This document shows positions 6,030 through 15,184 of a stretch of 34,039 nucleotides of DNA, piece by piece. Position numbers and translations under genes: made by a program. The DNA lies in contig MNWP01000021.1 in assembly GCA_001872575.1 (NCBI GenBank), positions 1 through 34,039 on the forward strand, written 5' to 3'. Numbering within the stretch: the first letter of the stretch is position 1; each line of letters opens with the position of its first letter. The stretch is from Candidatus Peregrinibacteria bacterium CG1_02_54_53 (GTDB lineage Bacteria > Patescibacteriota > Gracilibacteria > Peribacterales > Peribacteraceae). Under the pieces are notes generated by a model. The model was not told the DNA's origin. It searched no databases and saw nothing but the letters and a program-made list of their open reading frames with translations.

Positions 6030-8714
6030 TCACGCAGCACCCTTTTTGCGTTCCGCGAGCTCCTGCAACGCCTTACTCAACGGTGGTACTCCCCCGCTCA
6101 CCTCCAGCCTCTTCTCCAGATCCTTCCAGATCTTCTCTTCCTCCTGTGTGAACGCTCCACCGAGAATTTGCTTCTTTCGCAGAGCATTGAATTCATTCAT
6201 CCACATTTCGCGGTCGCGCCACGCACGGTACTCCTTGAGACTCATGCCTTTCTTTTTGGCCTTCTTCAGCTCTTCCTCCTCCCTCTCTTTGGCTTTCTCG
6301 CCTGCTTTGGCTTGTGCCGAAGCTTCAAAGGAACCGGCTGCCCACTTCATAATCTTCTCCTCCACTATTGCACGTTTCTCCGTGTAGCGCTCACGTGAGA
6401 GCTTGCGCAAGATCTCAAGACGTCGTTGATCGTGAGCGGAATGAGGAGGCGGAAGTGTAGTGACCGAGAAGGGCTTGCTCGGCACACCGTCGATCATCAG
6501 ACGCACATAGGCATGGTACTTGGGCAGGCTGAGGATATCTTTGGTCGTCACGGCCTCCTCGAACTGCAGGCTCAATGCCTCGGCATCGTCCGATCCCACC
6601 TGAAAACACACAATGGATCCTACGTTGCCGAATACCGCATCCTTGAGCGTGGTCTTGCCCTCGCCGATAAGAAGCTGCGCAACGTACTGGTTGGCCATGG
6701 TTAGGTTCAGACGATATTTGCGTGCCTCAGAGAGAATGGAAGCGAACGACTCGGTGGCAAAGTTTTGGAATTCGTCGACGTAGAGGTAAAAATCTCTGCG
6801 CTCTGATTCGGGAATATCGGCACGACTCATCGCATCAATCTGGAATTTGGTAACGAGCATCGAACCGAGGAAGGCAGAAGTGTCTTCGCCAAGCTTTCCT
6901 TTGCTTAAGTTCACGATGACGATCTTGCCCGAATCCATGGCATGACGGATATCGAGGCCATTCCTCACCTGTCCCACAATGTTGCGGATGAGTGGTGTAG
7001 CGAGAAGCTGACCCACCTTATTCTGAATTGCCGCAGTCGCCTCAGTGCGGTACTTGTCATTCCACGATGCATACTCTTGCTCCCAGAAACTCTTCACCAT
7101 GGGATCTTTGACGCGTGATACGACTTTTTTTCGATATACGTCATCGGCGAACATCCGCATGATGCCCAACATCGAAGATCCCTGAAATTCCAGAAGCGCG
7201 AGCAGTGTGTTGCGAAGAATATGCTCCATTCGACCGCTGAACATCCCCGGCCACAGCTTGGTAAAGACGCTCATGAGTCCGGATGCCACGAGTACCCGTT
7301 GATCGGGATTCGGACAATCGAGGACATTGAAGGAAATGGGGAAATCACGATCGGCCGGATCAAATATCACCACGTCATTGCTCCGATGTTTGGGAACGAA
7401 TTGTGGCACCATTTCGGCCAAATCGCCGTGCGGATCGATGATGCCAACGCCTTTCCCTGCCTGAATATCGGAAAAAATCATATTCTCGAGCAATGTGGAT
7501 TTACCCATGCCCGTTTTACCCAGGATGTAAACGTGGCGGCGGCGATCATCCAGACGAATGCCGAATTTCGATCGCTGCCCTCGAAAAACCGACTCGCCGA
7601 GAACGGTGAGGGAATCGGCGGAATCCGATAGTTCGGGTAACGGCAAGTTCACGGGTGGCTCGAGCTTCTTGCTCAACACCCAATCGATATTCGGCGTCTG
7701 CACAAGTAGGGTGGGCATATGCCACATGGTGGCGACTTCTTCGACAGACAAAACGAACGGCCGTGTTGAAAACCCAAAGGGAATCGACGAGAGTTTGCGC
7801 TCAGATAACGCAGCGAATTCATTGCTGTGAGGCAATGAGAACTGTCGAAAGCTTCCTACAATCTCGCGAGCTTTGCGACCCGCTTCGAGAGACTTGCCCT
7901 TCGGTGCAATCACGCTGACACGTACATTACAGGTGAAGAGGAGTCGATTGACTTTGTCGACTGCGCCCGAAACCGCATCTTCACGATCGTGTGTTCGTCC
8001 GGCAATCCGCTCGCCCTCTCGCTCTTCATCCTCCTGCGAACGCTCTGTGAATTCTGCAGTACTCAATCGCACCTTGCGCAGCAATGGCGAAGCCCGAAAT
8101 CCTCCCAGGAACATCGAGAGCGGCCAGTACGCAAGTTGACGCCACCCGCGGGCCAGAACGATGCGCGTGTAGAAATTTGCGTAGCGCCTTGAAAGAGACG
8201 GCAAGCCTTTCTGAAGGAGCGGCAAAAAGCAGAGTGATCGAGTGCGAAATCGCCCTCCAAGGGGACGCAAAGCGATCTGTATGTGTCCACGCATTCCTGC
8301 AAAGGGATACCGCGCGATGGAGGACGTAAGACCCGCTATGGGATCTATATTCACACGCGCAAGCATGTCATCGAACTGCGGATGACGTTTGATCGGAAAA
8401 ATCTCGGGTGCCTGTAATGCGAGATCGACACAGACAACCTCTTCGCCCTCGGCAACGGTAAAGGGGTCTTCGTGAAGCTGTTCAATATCGATATCGGGAA
8501 ATTGTGCGTAGAGCTGGCTCTCGACCAGTCCTACAACATCTTCATCGGCACGAACGAAGAGCGCAATTTTGCGATCACGACCGACACCGATTTCCAAACC
8601 TACGGACATATTTCTTCCTTTTAACGAGTGAAGAGCCGCAATCATCGATTCGACGTACAGGGGCCCTCGTTCGTTTTCGAGAGCCGGCCGGATTTTGAGT
8701 AGAACTGTCGACAT
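6030..8714 (-). CDS. VirD4/TraD-like DNA-translocation ATPase (type IV secretion coupling-type)
   Basis: An 894-aa FtsK/HerA-superfamily ATPase related to conjugative coupling proteins. Walker A ILGKTGMGKSTLLEN lies near residue 395-405 and is followed by the family's GIIDPHGDLAEMV. Walker B is LYVDEFQNF near 641-650, followed by an SILSEARKYRLNL sensor region and an ANQYVAQL segment. The N-terminal 380 residues contain no clear membrane helices, unlike VirD4, and may be a family-specific domain. The C-terminal 130 residues are Lys/Glu-rich and probably coiled coil. It starts 8 bases after hrcA and likely shares its CIRCE-controlled transcript; a TAATTA box just upstream could add a second promoter. 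No relaxase or other type IV secretion genes occur here, so the substrate (DNA or protein) is open. Confidence 0.85.
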   Translation of the reverse strand: MSTVLLKIRPALENERGPLYVESMIAALHSLKGRNMSVGLEIGVGRDRKIALFVRADEDVVGLVESQLYAQFPDIDIEQLHEDPFTVAEGEEVVCVDLALQAPEIFPIKRHPQFDDMLARVNIDPIAGLTSSIARYPFAGMRGHIQIALRPLGGRFRTRSLCFLPLLQKGLPSLSRRYANFYTRIVLARGWRQLAYWPLSMFLGGFRASPLLRKVRLSTAEFTERSQEDEEREGERIAGRTHDREDAVSGAVDKVNRLLFTCNVRVSVIAPKGKSLEAGRKAREIVGSFRQFSLPHSNEFAALSERKLSSIPFGFSTRPFVLSVEEVATMWHMPTLLVQTPNIDWVLSKKLEPPVNLPLPELSDSADSLTVLGESVFRGQRSKFGIRLDDRRRHVYILGKTGMGKSTLLENMIFSDIQAGKGVGIIDPHGDLAEMVPQFVPKHRSNDVVIFDPADRDFPISFNVLDCPNPDQRVLVASGLMSVFTKLWPGMFSGRMEHILRNTLLALLEFQGSSMLGIMRMFADDVYRKKVVSRVKDPMVKSFWEQEYASWNDKYRTEATAAIQNKVGQLLATPLIRNIVGQVRNGLDIRHAMDSGKIVIVNLSKGKLGEDTSAFLGSMLVTKFQIDAMSRADIPESERRDFYLYVDEFQNFATESFASILSEARKYRLNLTMANQYVAQLLIGEGKTTLKDAVFGNVGSIVCFQVGSDDAEALSLQFEEAVTTKDILSLPKYHAYVRLMIDGVPSKPFSVTTLPPPHSAHDQRRLEILRKLSRERYTEKRAIVEEKIMKWAAGSFEASAQAKAGEKAKEREEEELKKAKKKGMSLKEYRAWRDREMWMNEFNALRKKQILGGAFTQEEEKIWKDLEKRLEVSGGVPPLSKALQELAERKKGAA

Positions 8715-8722
8715 GAACGTAA

Positions 8723-9433
8723 TTAGTGTGCACGGAGAAGATCAACCGCAAGTTCCAGTGCCACCGTGTTGTAAGCGTAATCCATGCGCATAGGTCCGAG
8801 AATACCGATAACTCCCTTCTGGCCACGCACGACATACTCTGTGACGATCAGGCTGCAACTCGGAATCTGTGGCAGCAAATGCTCATCGCCGATGTAGTAA
8901 CGGACCTTATCGTCAATCTCGATGCAATCGAGGATGGTGCTCAAATGTTCTTCGAGCACTTCAGCCACCCCGCTTACAAGCCCGGGGTCCTCCTGAAATT
9001 CAGGCTGCTTCAGAACATTGCTCAAGCCCAGGTAGTACACCAATGACTTATGAGGAACTTTGGCGAATGCCACGTTCGGCATCATGTGAACGAGCATTGA
9101 TACCGCCTCGTACACACGTTCCTGGTCTTTGCGCTTAAAGTAGTGCTCCTTGAGACTCTCGAAACGCTTGCGAACGACTATTTCGTTACGAGAAGGCTCA
9201 AGATAGTCGCGCACGTACATGCGATAGCCCTCAGCCGTGGGAACCCGCCCGGCAGATACATGCGGCTGCTGCAAAAATCCTTCGTCCTCCAGACGCGCCA
9301 TCTCACTGCGCAATGTCGCCGAAGAGCAGCAGAATTCACCCGCCTCAAGCAGCCGCTTGCTCCCAACCGGAAGCGCTGTTTCAATGAACTGATCGATGAT
9401 CGCCACGAGGAGCTTGCTCTGTCGCGCATCCAT
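8723..9433 (-). CDS. hrcA: Heat-inducible transcription repressor HrcA
   Basis: Repressor of heat-shock genes that binds CIRCE operators. The N-terminal winged helix is clear (DQFIETALPVGSKRLLE, then SSATLRSEMARLEDEGFLQQ and PHVSAGRVPTAEGYRMY). The end also fits the family (GVIGILGPMRMDYAYN). At 236 aa it is about 100 residues shorter than most HrcA proteins (about 340), with the shortage in the central dimerisation/GAF-like region. The start at 9433 is set by a TATACT box 6 bases upstream that overlaps a perfect CIRCE, so the gene is almost certainly autoregulated and leaderless. An in-frame upstream start at 9514 would lie before the operator and is rejected. The ATPase gene follows 8 bases downstream. 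Confidence 0.93.
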   Translation of the reverse strand: MDARQSKLLVAIIDQFIETALPVGSKRLLEAGEFCCSSATLRSEMARLEDEGFLQQPHVSAGRVPTAEGYRMYVRDYLEPSRNEIVVRKRFESLKEHYFKRKDQERVYEAVSMLVHMMPNVAFAKVPHKSLVYYLGLSNVLKQPEFQEDPGLVSGVAEVLEEHLSTILDCIEIDDKVRYYIGDEHLLPQIPSCSLIVTEYVVRGQKGVIGILGPMRMDYAYNTVALELAVDLLRAH

Positions 9434-9439
9434 GGTGCG

Positions 9440-9468
9440 AGTATAGCACTCAGCAGAGGAGAGTGCTA
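9440..9468 (-). promoter_or_regulatory. CIRCE operator overlapping the hrcA -10 box
   Basis: On the plus strand TAGCACTC (9444-9451), nine bases, GAGTGCTA (9461-9468): a perfect CIRCE core with the canonical 9-base spacer. The minus-strand -10 box TATACT (9445-9440) overlaps the promoter-proximal arm, so HrcA bound here would block RNA polymerase. This shows direct autoregulation by chaperone-linked heat-shock control. Confidence 0.93.
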
Positions 9469-9540
9469 CCAACGGACGACCTCTTTTCGTCATCCAATGA
9501 CATACGAAAAACACCTTCTATCCCTGCTATGCGCAACGTT

Positions 9541-9780
9541 CTATTTCTTTTTCGCTTTCGTCTTCGTCGTTTCTTTACCGGCCGCCATACGCTTGCGGAA
9601 ACGCTCGATACGACCACCTCGCGCCTCGCCCTGCTTCTTACCTGTGTAAACGGGGTGGCACATCCTGCAGATTTCGATCGTCACTTCCTTCACGGTGGAA
9701 GGGATGAGAAATACAGCACCGCACGCCGTGCACGTGGCTTTGGCGTCTGCGAAGACCTGCGGGTGAACAGCTTTCTTCAT
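9541..9780 (-). CDS. rpmE: 50S ribosomal protein L31
   Basis: Ribosomal protein of 79 aa at the central protuberance of the large subunit. It is the zinc-binding type, with CTAC near residues 17-20 and CRMC at about 38-41, and the family's HPVYTGK motif. The C-terminus is extended by a Lys/Arg/Thr-rich tail. A TACACT -10 box (9795-9790) lies 9 bases before the start, consistent with a very short leader. It lies downstream of gyrA on the same strand. Confidence 0.93.
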   Translation of the reverse strand: MKKAVHPQVFADAKATCTACGAVFLIPSTVKEVTIEICRMCHPVYTGKKQGEARGGRIERFRKRMAAGKETTKTKAKKK

Positions 9781-9866
9781 TGCGGGAGGAGTGTAGCGGT
9801 TAGGACCGGCGAGGCAAGACAGGAAAGTGAAGAAAATCCCTTTCTGCCGTTCGAAGAGGATCGGAA

Positions 9867-12536
9867 CTAGCTTTTCGCCGCACGGGCCGCGCGCTTCACC
9901 CGCCTCACCTCTTTCTCAATTGCTTCCACCTCTCCGGTACGCTGCTCTTCTGCGGCGGCAAGTACGGCTTCCTCGCTCTCTTTATCGAACATCACCACAC
10001 TCACCGTGGCGACTTTGTCGCGCCCGTTAAGACGCATAATGATCACTCCCTGCGTGGCACGACCGAGCGACGGAATGTCTTTGAGCTCCATTCGGATGGC
10101 CTGCCCTTGCCTGCTCAGACACAGCAGGTCTCCTTCGGCACCCTCCTCGAGCACACATCCGCCGACGATATCTCCCGTCTTGGCTGTGAGCTGTGCAGCC
10201 TTCACACCCGTACCGCCGCGACCCTGAAAACGATACTGCTCCACTGGCGTCATTTTGCCGAGGCCGTTTTCCATCACCACGAGAAGTTTTGATTTCTTGG
10301 GATCGGTAATCGCCGCGGCCTCGACCACCCGGTCACCCGAACCGAGCTTGATACCACGCACACCCGCCGCCGCGCGACCCATGTGACGAACATCGTCTTC
10401 CTTGAAACGAATGGCTTTACCTTTCTGCGTGAGCAGAATGATCTCGTTTTTTCCATCCGTCTCGACGACCCATCGCAGCTCGTCGCCGGCAGGCATTTTT
10501 TGAGCGATGAGCCCTGACCGGCGAATATTGTCGAACTCCGTGAGCTCGGTACGTTTCACCGTCCCGCCGCGCGTAACCATGAAGAGGAATTTCTTGCCCT
10601 CCATCTGCGCACGCAGAATCGCCGTCACGCGCTCCTCGGGTTGCAACTGCAACAGATTCACAATGGCCTGACCCTTGGCGACACGACTCCCCTGCGGAAG
10701 CTCGTACGTGGGCAACTTGAACACGCGACCGGTATTGGTGAAGAAGAGCAGGTCATCGTGATTCATCACGTGCAGCAACGAGAGCACTTCGTCTTCCTCC
10801 TTCGTCGTCATGCCTTTCACACCCTTGCCGCCGCGCTGCTGGGCACGGAACTGCATGGGACTTAAGCGCTTCACATAGCCCGTCTGCGTAAGCGTGACGA
10901 TCATCGGCGCATTCGGAATCGTATCCTTGGCCGAGAACTCACCTACGTCGTGCTTCACGATGGTCGTGCGACGCTCGTCACCGAATGTCTCTTTGATCTC
11001 GAGCAGTTCGGTTTTGATGATCTTGTCGATCTTCTTGGGATCTTTAAGAATCGCCTCACACTCCGCGATAAACTTCTTCTTCTCGGCAAGCTCGTCTTCG
11101 ATCTTCTTGCGCTCGAGCCCTGCGAGCGTCTGCAGACGCATCTGCAGGATGGCATCGGCCTGAATCTCGGAGAGCTTGAACTTCTTCACAAGATTTTCTT
11201 TGGCGAGCTCTTTGGTCTCGCTCTTCTTGATGGTTTGAATCACCTTGTCGATGTCATTAAGCGCCAGACTCAAGCCCTCGAGAATGTGCGCACGCTCCTT
11301 GGCGCGATCGCGGTCAAACGTGACGCGACGTCGCACAACCTCACGTCGATGGGCAACGAAAAGCTCGAGTGCCTCCTGTAAATTGAGCAGCCTCGGCTGC
11401 AATCCCCCGTCGAGAGCGATCATGTTGTAGCCAAAACTCGTCTGCAGGTCGGTATGCTTGAAGAGCTGGTTGAGCACCTTCTGGGGGTAGCTGTCCTTTT
11501 TCAGTTCCACAATGATGCGGATACCCGTGCGATCGGACTCATCGCGAATATCCGAAATGCCTTCGATAGCCTTATCTTGAACCAAGCGTGCCATCTTCTC
11601 GATCATCGTCGACTTGTTCACCTGATAAGGAATTTCTGAAACACGAATGTGATAACGGCCTTTCACCTCTTCGATCTGAGCCTTGGCGCGCACCACCACC
11701 GAACCGCGGCCCGTCAGGTACGCCTGCTTGATCACCTCCTTGTTGTAAACAATGCCCCCTGTGGGAAAATCCGGACCCTGTACGAACTCGAGCAATTCCT
11801 CAACCATGGCGTCAGAATGCTCCAGTAGATACACGGAAGCATCGACCAACTCGCCCAGATTGTGCGGAGGAATGTTAGTGGCCATACCGACGGCGATACC
11901 GACCGTGCCGTTGAGGAGCAGGTGCGGCAGCTTGGCCGGCATGACTTTCGGTTCCTTGCGCGTCGCATCGTAGTTCGGCATGAAATCAACCGTCTGCTTC
12001 TCGATATCCTGCAGAATCTCATCGGCAAATTTGGCCATCTTCGCCTCGGTGTATCGCATCGCGGCAGCGCCATCACCATCGATGGAACCGAAGTTTCCCT
12101 GCCCGTGAATGGTGGGATAGCGCATCGAGAAATTCTGCGCCATACGGACCAGCGCCTCGTACACCGCGCTATCGCCGTGAGGGTGGTATTTACCCAGAAC
12201 GTCTCCGACAACGAGGGCGCACTTGCGAAACTTCGCCGTCGAGCGCAACCCAAGCTCCTGCATGGAATAGAGAATGCGACGATGCACCGGCTTCAGACCA
12301 TCACGAGCGTCGGGCAGAGCACGTGAAACAATGACGCTCATGGCGTAATCGAGATAGCTCGCCTCCATCTCCTGCACAATCGGACGCGGGACAATCTTAC
12401 CGATTTTGGCCAGACTGGCCGGATCCTGTACCGGCAATCCATTCGCAGGAGAAGCAGCTTCGGGAGCGGTCTGCTCTTCGTTATCTTTCGGCTCCTTTTG
12501 CTCGGGTTCCGCTGGTTTGTCGGATTTCTTGGACAT
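9867..12536 (-). CDS. gyrA: DNA gyrase subunit A
   Basis: Breakage-reunion subunit of gyrase, 889 aa. The catalytic tyrosine is Y162 in [11 protein letters not shown], and the quinolone-determining segment [20 protein letters not shown] keeps the serine but has Glu where E. coli has Asp87. A GyrA-box-like QQRGGKG near residue 560 opens the C-terminal beta-pinwheel, which supports gyrase over topoisomerase IV. The first 45 residues are an extra low-complexity Lys/Glu/Pro extension. The tail is basic and alanine-rich ([12 protein letters not shown]), not the acidic tail of E. coli. A TATCAT -10 candidate lies about 30 bases upstream. It is divergent from rsmI. Confidence 0.95.
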   Translation of the reverse strand: MSKKSDKPAEPEQKEPKDNEEQTAPEAASPANGLPVQDPASLAKIGKIVPRPIVQEMEASYLDYAMSVIVSRALPDARDGLKPVHRRILYSMQELGLRSTAKFRKCALVVGDVLGKYHPHGDSAVYEALVRMAQNFSMRYPTIHGQGNFGSIDGDGAAAMRYTEAKMAKFADEILQDIEKQTVDFMPNYDATRKEPKVMPAKLPHLLLNGTVGIAVGMATNIPPHNLGELVDASVYLLEHSDAMVEELLEFVQGPDFPTGGIVYNKEVIKQAYLTGRGSVVVRAKAQIEEVKGRYHIRVSEIPYQVNKSTMIEKMARLVQDKAIEGISDIRDESDRTGIRIIVELKKDSYPQKVLNQLFKHTDLQTSFGYNMIALDGGLQPRLLNLQEALELFVAHRREVVRRRVTFDRDRAKERAHILEGLSLALNDIDKVIQTIKKSETKELAKENLVKKFKLSEIQADAILQMRLQTLAGLERKKIEDELAEKKKFIAECEAILKDPKKIDKIIKTELLEIKETFGDERRTTIVKHDVGEFSAKDTIPNAPMIVTLTQTGYVKRLSPMQFRAQQRGGKGVKGMTTKEEDEVLSLLHVMNHDDLLFFTNTGRVFKLPTYELPQGSRVAKGQAIVNLLQLQPEERVTAILRAQMEGKKFLFMVTRGGTVKRTELTEFDNIRRSGLIAQKMPAGDELRWVVETDGKNEIILLTQKGKAIRFKEDDVRHMGRAAAGVRGIKLGSGDRVVEAAAITDPKKSKLLVVMENGLGKMTPVEQYRFQGRGGTGVKAAQLTAKTGDIVGGCVLEEGAEGDLLCLSRQGQAIRMELKDIPSLGRATQGVIIMRLNGRDKVATVSVVMFDKESEEAVLAAAEEQRTGEVEAIEKEVRRVKRAARAAKS

Positions 12537-12600
12537 GAAAAATCAAGGTGCTGAAGTGTGGAGTGATGATACAGATTTCCTGGAAGGAGAAAAGTCCCCG

Positions 12601-12627
12601 TTACGGAAAATCACCCGGATTCCGTAA
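12601..12627. promoter_or_regulatory. Inverted repeat between gyrA and rsmI
   Basis: TTACGGAA (12601-12608) and TTCCGTAA (12620-12627) are perfect inverted arms separated by 11 bases, placed in the divergent promoter region. It could be an operator or an RNA hairpin; no T tract follows. Confidence 0.35.
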
Positions 12628-12690
12628 TGAACAATACAACACAATAAACAACAAAGGGACAAATCCCGATCGGCAACGGGGCAAAAAAGG

Positions 12691-12696
12691 TATGCT
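12691..12696 (+). promoter_or_regulatory. -10 box before the duplicated rsmI start
   Basis: TATGCT ends 7 bases before the ATG of the short duplicated rsmI beginning at 12704, the same geometry as other leaderless genes here. Confidence 0.4.
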
Positions 12697-12703
12697 GCCC
12701 CCG

Positions 12704-12745
12704 ATGCTCTCCATTGTTTCCACCCCCATCGGCCCTTCGACTTAA
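12704..12745 (+). pseudogene. Duplicated rsmI start (14-codon ORF, MLSIVSTPIG...)
   Basis: ATG plus nine codons encode the same ten residues as the real rsmI start 81 bases downstream. The 30 bases differ at only three sites, all third-codon positions and all synonymous. After the tenth codon the frame enters a TTCGACTTAAGCTCAGG element and stops at TAA. It has its own -10 box. It could be the remnant of the original rsmI start broken by an insertion, or a short leader ORF. Confidence 0.6.
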
Positions 12746-12754
12746 GCTCAGGAC
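12733..12754. repeat. TTCGAC/GCTCAGG dispersed repeat fragment
   Basis: cccttcgacttaagctcagg shares the TTCGAC...GCTCA core with the palindromic elements at 24085-24190 and 28505-28551. It directly follows the duplicated rsmI codons. Confidence 0.45.
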
Positions 12755-12784
12755 CTTTCCCCGCTATTGCTGTAATTGAGTCAC

Positions 12785-13456
12785 ATGCTCTCTATTGTCT
12801 CCACTCCCATCGGCAATCTGGGCGACATCACACTGCGCGCCGTAGAAACCCTTAAAACATGTGATGCCATCGTCTGCGAAGACACGCGGGTAACGGGGCA
12901 ACTTCTGAAACTGCTCAATATTCCCCGAAAAGAACTGATCAGCTGCCACGGCTACAGTAATCCGCGGAAAGTGGACGATCTCATCAGGCGGCTGGACGAA
13001 GGCCGGCACCTTGTCCTCGTGAGCGATGCCGGTACCCCCGGCATCTCGGACCCCGGCTACGCACTCGTTTCACGGGCTCGCAGCGAAAAAATTCCCATCG
13101 AGGTCCTCCCGGGACCTGCGGCGTTTTTGGCGGCACTCAGCGCTTCGGGTCTGCCAATCAATCGTTTTGTCTATCTGGGATTCCTGCCGCTCAAAAAAGG
13201 ACGGCAGACACTTCTTCGTTCGCTGAAAGAGGAAGAGCGGACGATCGTCTTCTACGAATCGGTGCATCGCATCGAGCGCACATTGACGGAGATTGCCGAT
13301 GCACTGAAGGAACAACCTGAGCGCAACATCGTCGTTGCGCGGGAACTGACCAAGATGCATGAAGAGGTCATCACGACAACCATTGCCGGACTTTCCGAGA
13401 TCGCAAAGTCCATCACGAAGAAGGGAGAATTCGTACTCATCATTGGAGCACAGTAA
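12785..13456 (+). CDS. rsmI: 16S rRNA (cytidine(1402)-2'-O)-methyltransferase
   Basis: SAM-dependent methyltransferase of the tetrapyrrole-methylase fold, which methylates the ribose of C1402 in the ribosomal decoding centre. Diagnostic segments are STPIGNLGDITLRAVETL at the start, CEDTRVTG, VSDAGTPGISDPGYALV (SAM pocket) and FYESVHRIERTL. At 223 aa it lacks most of the C-terminal extension of longer (about 280 aa) homologues but has the whole catalytic fold. The ATG at 12785 is chosen over an in-frame TTG at 12776 because it matches the family start and follows a TGTAAT box by about 8 bases. A partial copy of the start lies 81 bases upstream. Confidence 0.92.
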   Translation: MLSIVSTPIGNLGDITLRAVETLKTCDAIVCEDTRVTGQLLKLLNIPRKELISCHGYSNPRKVDDLIRRLDEGRHLVLVSDAGTPGISDPGYALVSRARSEKIPIEVLPGPAAFLAALSASGLPINRFVYLGFLPLKKGRQTLLRSLKEEERTIVFYESVHRIERTLTEIADALKEQPERNIVVARELTKMHEEVITTTIAGLSEIAKSITKKGEFVLIIGAQ

Positions 13457-13486
13457 AAAAAGGAGAAAGACACGTTGCCTCTCTCC
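13455..13486 (-). terminator. Intrinsic terminator of the small membrane protein gene
   Basis: On the minus strand GGAGAGAG and CTTTCTCC pair (8 bp, one G-U) around a 9-base loop and are followed by at least seven T. It sits between the convergent ends of rsmI and the gene at 13492-13785. Confidence 0.7.
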
Positions 13487-13491
13487 TCCGA

Positions 13492-13785
13492 TCAAGAGGG
13501 ATCATCCTCCTTCTTATGATTCCAGCGACTTTCGATGTAGTCGCAGAACCGAAGGAAGAAAAAGGAGCCGTAGAAGCTCCCTAGACCCACGACAACATGG
13601 GCCGCGTAGTTCAATTGAAAATGCAGTACGAGAGTAAACACGCCAATGGCAATGCCGACTCCAGTAACTACGAGACAACCATTGAAACATCCCATTTCAA
13701 TGTTGTCCCAGATAGAACGGCGGCGGAAGCCGTAGTACCCCACGCCTGCGACTATGCAGGAAATCAAGATAGCGAGGTAACCCAT
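13492..13785 (-). CDS. Small hydrophobic membrane protein, function unknown
   Basis: A 97-aa protein with three likely membrane helices: near residues 3-21 (LAILISCIVAGVGYYGF), about 34-54 (GCLVVTGVGIAIGVFTLVLHF) and about 59-80 (a Gly/Phe-rich segment ending FFFLRF). The tail is charged (ESRWNHKKEDDPS). I do not recognise the family. The start at 13785 is set by an AAAGGAGGT sequence 5 bases upstream, the one textbook Shine-Dalgarno site I see in this window; an in-frame ATG at 13851 has no such signal. It ends in a good terminator, so it looks like a separately expressed gene. Confidence 0.7.
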   Translation of the reverse strand: MGYLAILISCIVAGVGYYGFRRRSIWDNIEMGCFNGCLVVTGVGIAIGVFTLVLHFQLNYAAHVVVGLGSFYGSFFFLRFCDYIESRWNHKKEDDPS

Positions 13786-13790
13786 GGGTG

Positions 13791-13799
13791 ACCTCCTTT
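13791..13799 (-). promoter_or_regulatory. Strong ribosome binding site
   Basis: AAAGGAGGT on the minus strand, 5 bases before the ATG at 13785. It fixes the start of the small membrane protein and stands out because neighbouring genes lack such sites. Confidence 0.7.
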
Positions 13800-13896
13800 C
13801 TCGAATGAGGAACATGTTAATGATCAAATACCTGATCGGACTGGTCATCATCCCGATTTAGGCATTGTTCGTCAAAGCATTCCGGAACAAAACTGC

Positions 13897-15174
13897 TTAA
13901 GGAAGTACGTTCCGGGGATTGATATTCGTCCCGTCTTTGATGACTTCGAAGTGCAGGTGTGGACCCGTGGTGGTAGGACCCGAACCGTGCGCACCGACGG
14001 CGCCGCCGCTCAAGCCCACGGGCTCGCCCTGTCGCAGATCCTGTCCGCTCGTGACCGAGATCTTCGAGAGGTGACCGTAGAGTGTGGCCGTGCCCCCGCG
14101 GTGACCCACGAGCACATACGAGTAGCCGGTTGTTCCACCGTCTCGTGCAAGAAAGACCACGCCATCGGCCGCACTAAAGACGGGAGTCCCCTGCCCGATA
14201 ACAATATCCAGCCCGTAGTGGGGAATTCCGAAATGCTCCCGGTACGACGCGTCGAGAAATCCCGCCGAAAGGCGACCGAACGCCGGCCACGCGAACTGCG
14301 GTGCCGCCGCAATCGCCGAGCGGTCAATGGCACCGGGCGTGAGAAGGCCTTTTCCGAGCAATTCACGCTCAATACGACTGCGAATCTTGGCATCAATTCG
14401 TGCAAGTGCGCTCTGCATTTTCAGCACCTGCGCGTGAACCTCTTCGACTGTCTCCTGAATATTCTTCAGTTGTGCCTCCGTGACTTTAAGCCCACGCGAT
14501 GCACGCTCTTCTTGTTCCGTAAGACGGAGTGCATCTTCGCGCAAGAGTTCATGCTGCTCTTGAAGCTGCTGCGATTGATGCTGCAAATCCTCCACCTGCA
14601 CGCGGGCAAGCAGAATGCTGCGAAGAAGGCCTGTCTGCAGATCCTCATCGAGCACATCTCCGAACGGAGTTACGAGCAAGCGGCGGAACAAGGATGTTCC
14701 TAAGGCATCGGCGCCCAAAAGCGACTGTGAACGTTCCGCGTAACGAATCGCAGCGGCAACATCGGCCGATGCGACGGAAGAAGCAAAATCTTCGGATGAT
14801 GCGTGCCATCCGAATCGCTGCCGTAGCGCAGTGATGGATTTTTGAACCTGTGCAATCTGCAAACGAAGAGTGCGCTTTTCGCGCATGAGTGCAGGCAGTC
14901 GTTCTTGCGCTTCTTTCAGTTCCGCTTCGTAACGGCGCCGGAGAGACGGCAGACTGCGCGTGCGTTGGTATTCGGCCGAGGCCTCATCGACAGCCACGCG
15001 ATACGCCTGCTCGGCATCACGCTTCTCGTCAGAGAATACGAGTGCGAACGAGAGCAGAGGCACAAGTCCCGCCACGAGCACAACTGCCGTTGCAATGCGA
15101 CTCGCCCTGCCTGCCCTCCGAAGCTCGAAGAGCGAAGGAGGGAGCGGAGTCGAAGGGTTGGTTTTAGTGTTCAC
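13897..15174 (-). CDS. M23-family murein peptidase with coiled-coil (EnvC/NlpD-like)
   Basis: A membrane-anchored protein of about 425 aa expected to cut or regulate cutting of peptidoglycan cross-links. After a short basic N-terminus, one helix (ATAVVLVAGLVPLLSFALVF) anchors or exports it. Residues about 45-270 are heptad-rich coiled coil. The C-terminal LytM domain keeps the zinc ligands: HYGLDIV near 318, YGHLS near 365 and HLHFEV near 405, so it should be catalytically active, unlike degenerate EnvC domains. The ATG at 15186 overlaps the TATAAT box and would not be in the transcript. The next in-frame start, GTG at 15174, comes 3 bases after GGAGG and is preferred. Confidence 0.87.
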   Translation of the reverse strand: MNTKTNPSTPLPPSLFELRRAGRASRIATAVVLVAGLVPLLSFALVFSDEKRDAEQAYRVAVDEASAEYQRTRSLPSLRRRYEAELKEAQERLPALMREKRTLRLQIAQVQKSITALRQRFGWHASSEDFASSVASADVAAAIRYAERSQSLLGADALGTSLFRRLLVTPFGDVLDEDLQTGLLRSILLARVQVEDLQHQSQQLQEQHELLREDALRLTEQEERASRGLKVTEAQLKNIQETVEEVHAQVLKMQSALARIDAKIRSRIERELLGKGLLTPGAIDRSAIAAAPQFAWPAFGRLSAGFLDASYREHFGIPHYGLDIVIGQGTPVFSAADGVVFLARDGGTTGYSYVLVGHRGGTATLYGHLSKISVTSGQDLRQGEPVGLSGGAVGAHGSGPTTTGPHLHFEVIKDGTNINPRNVLP

Positions 15175-15184
15175 GTTCCTCCAC

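Noticed and set aside
12548-12703. Upstream extension of the short ORF ending at 12745
   Set aside because: The first 52 codons lie in AT-rich spacer across the inverted repeat and have no coding character; only the last 14 codons match rsmI.
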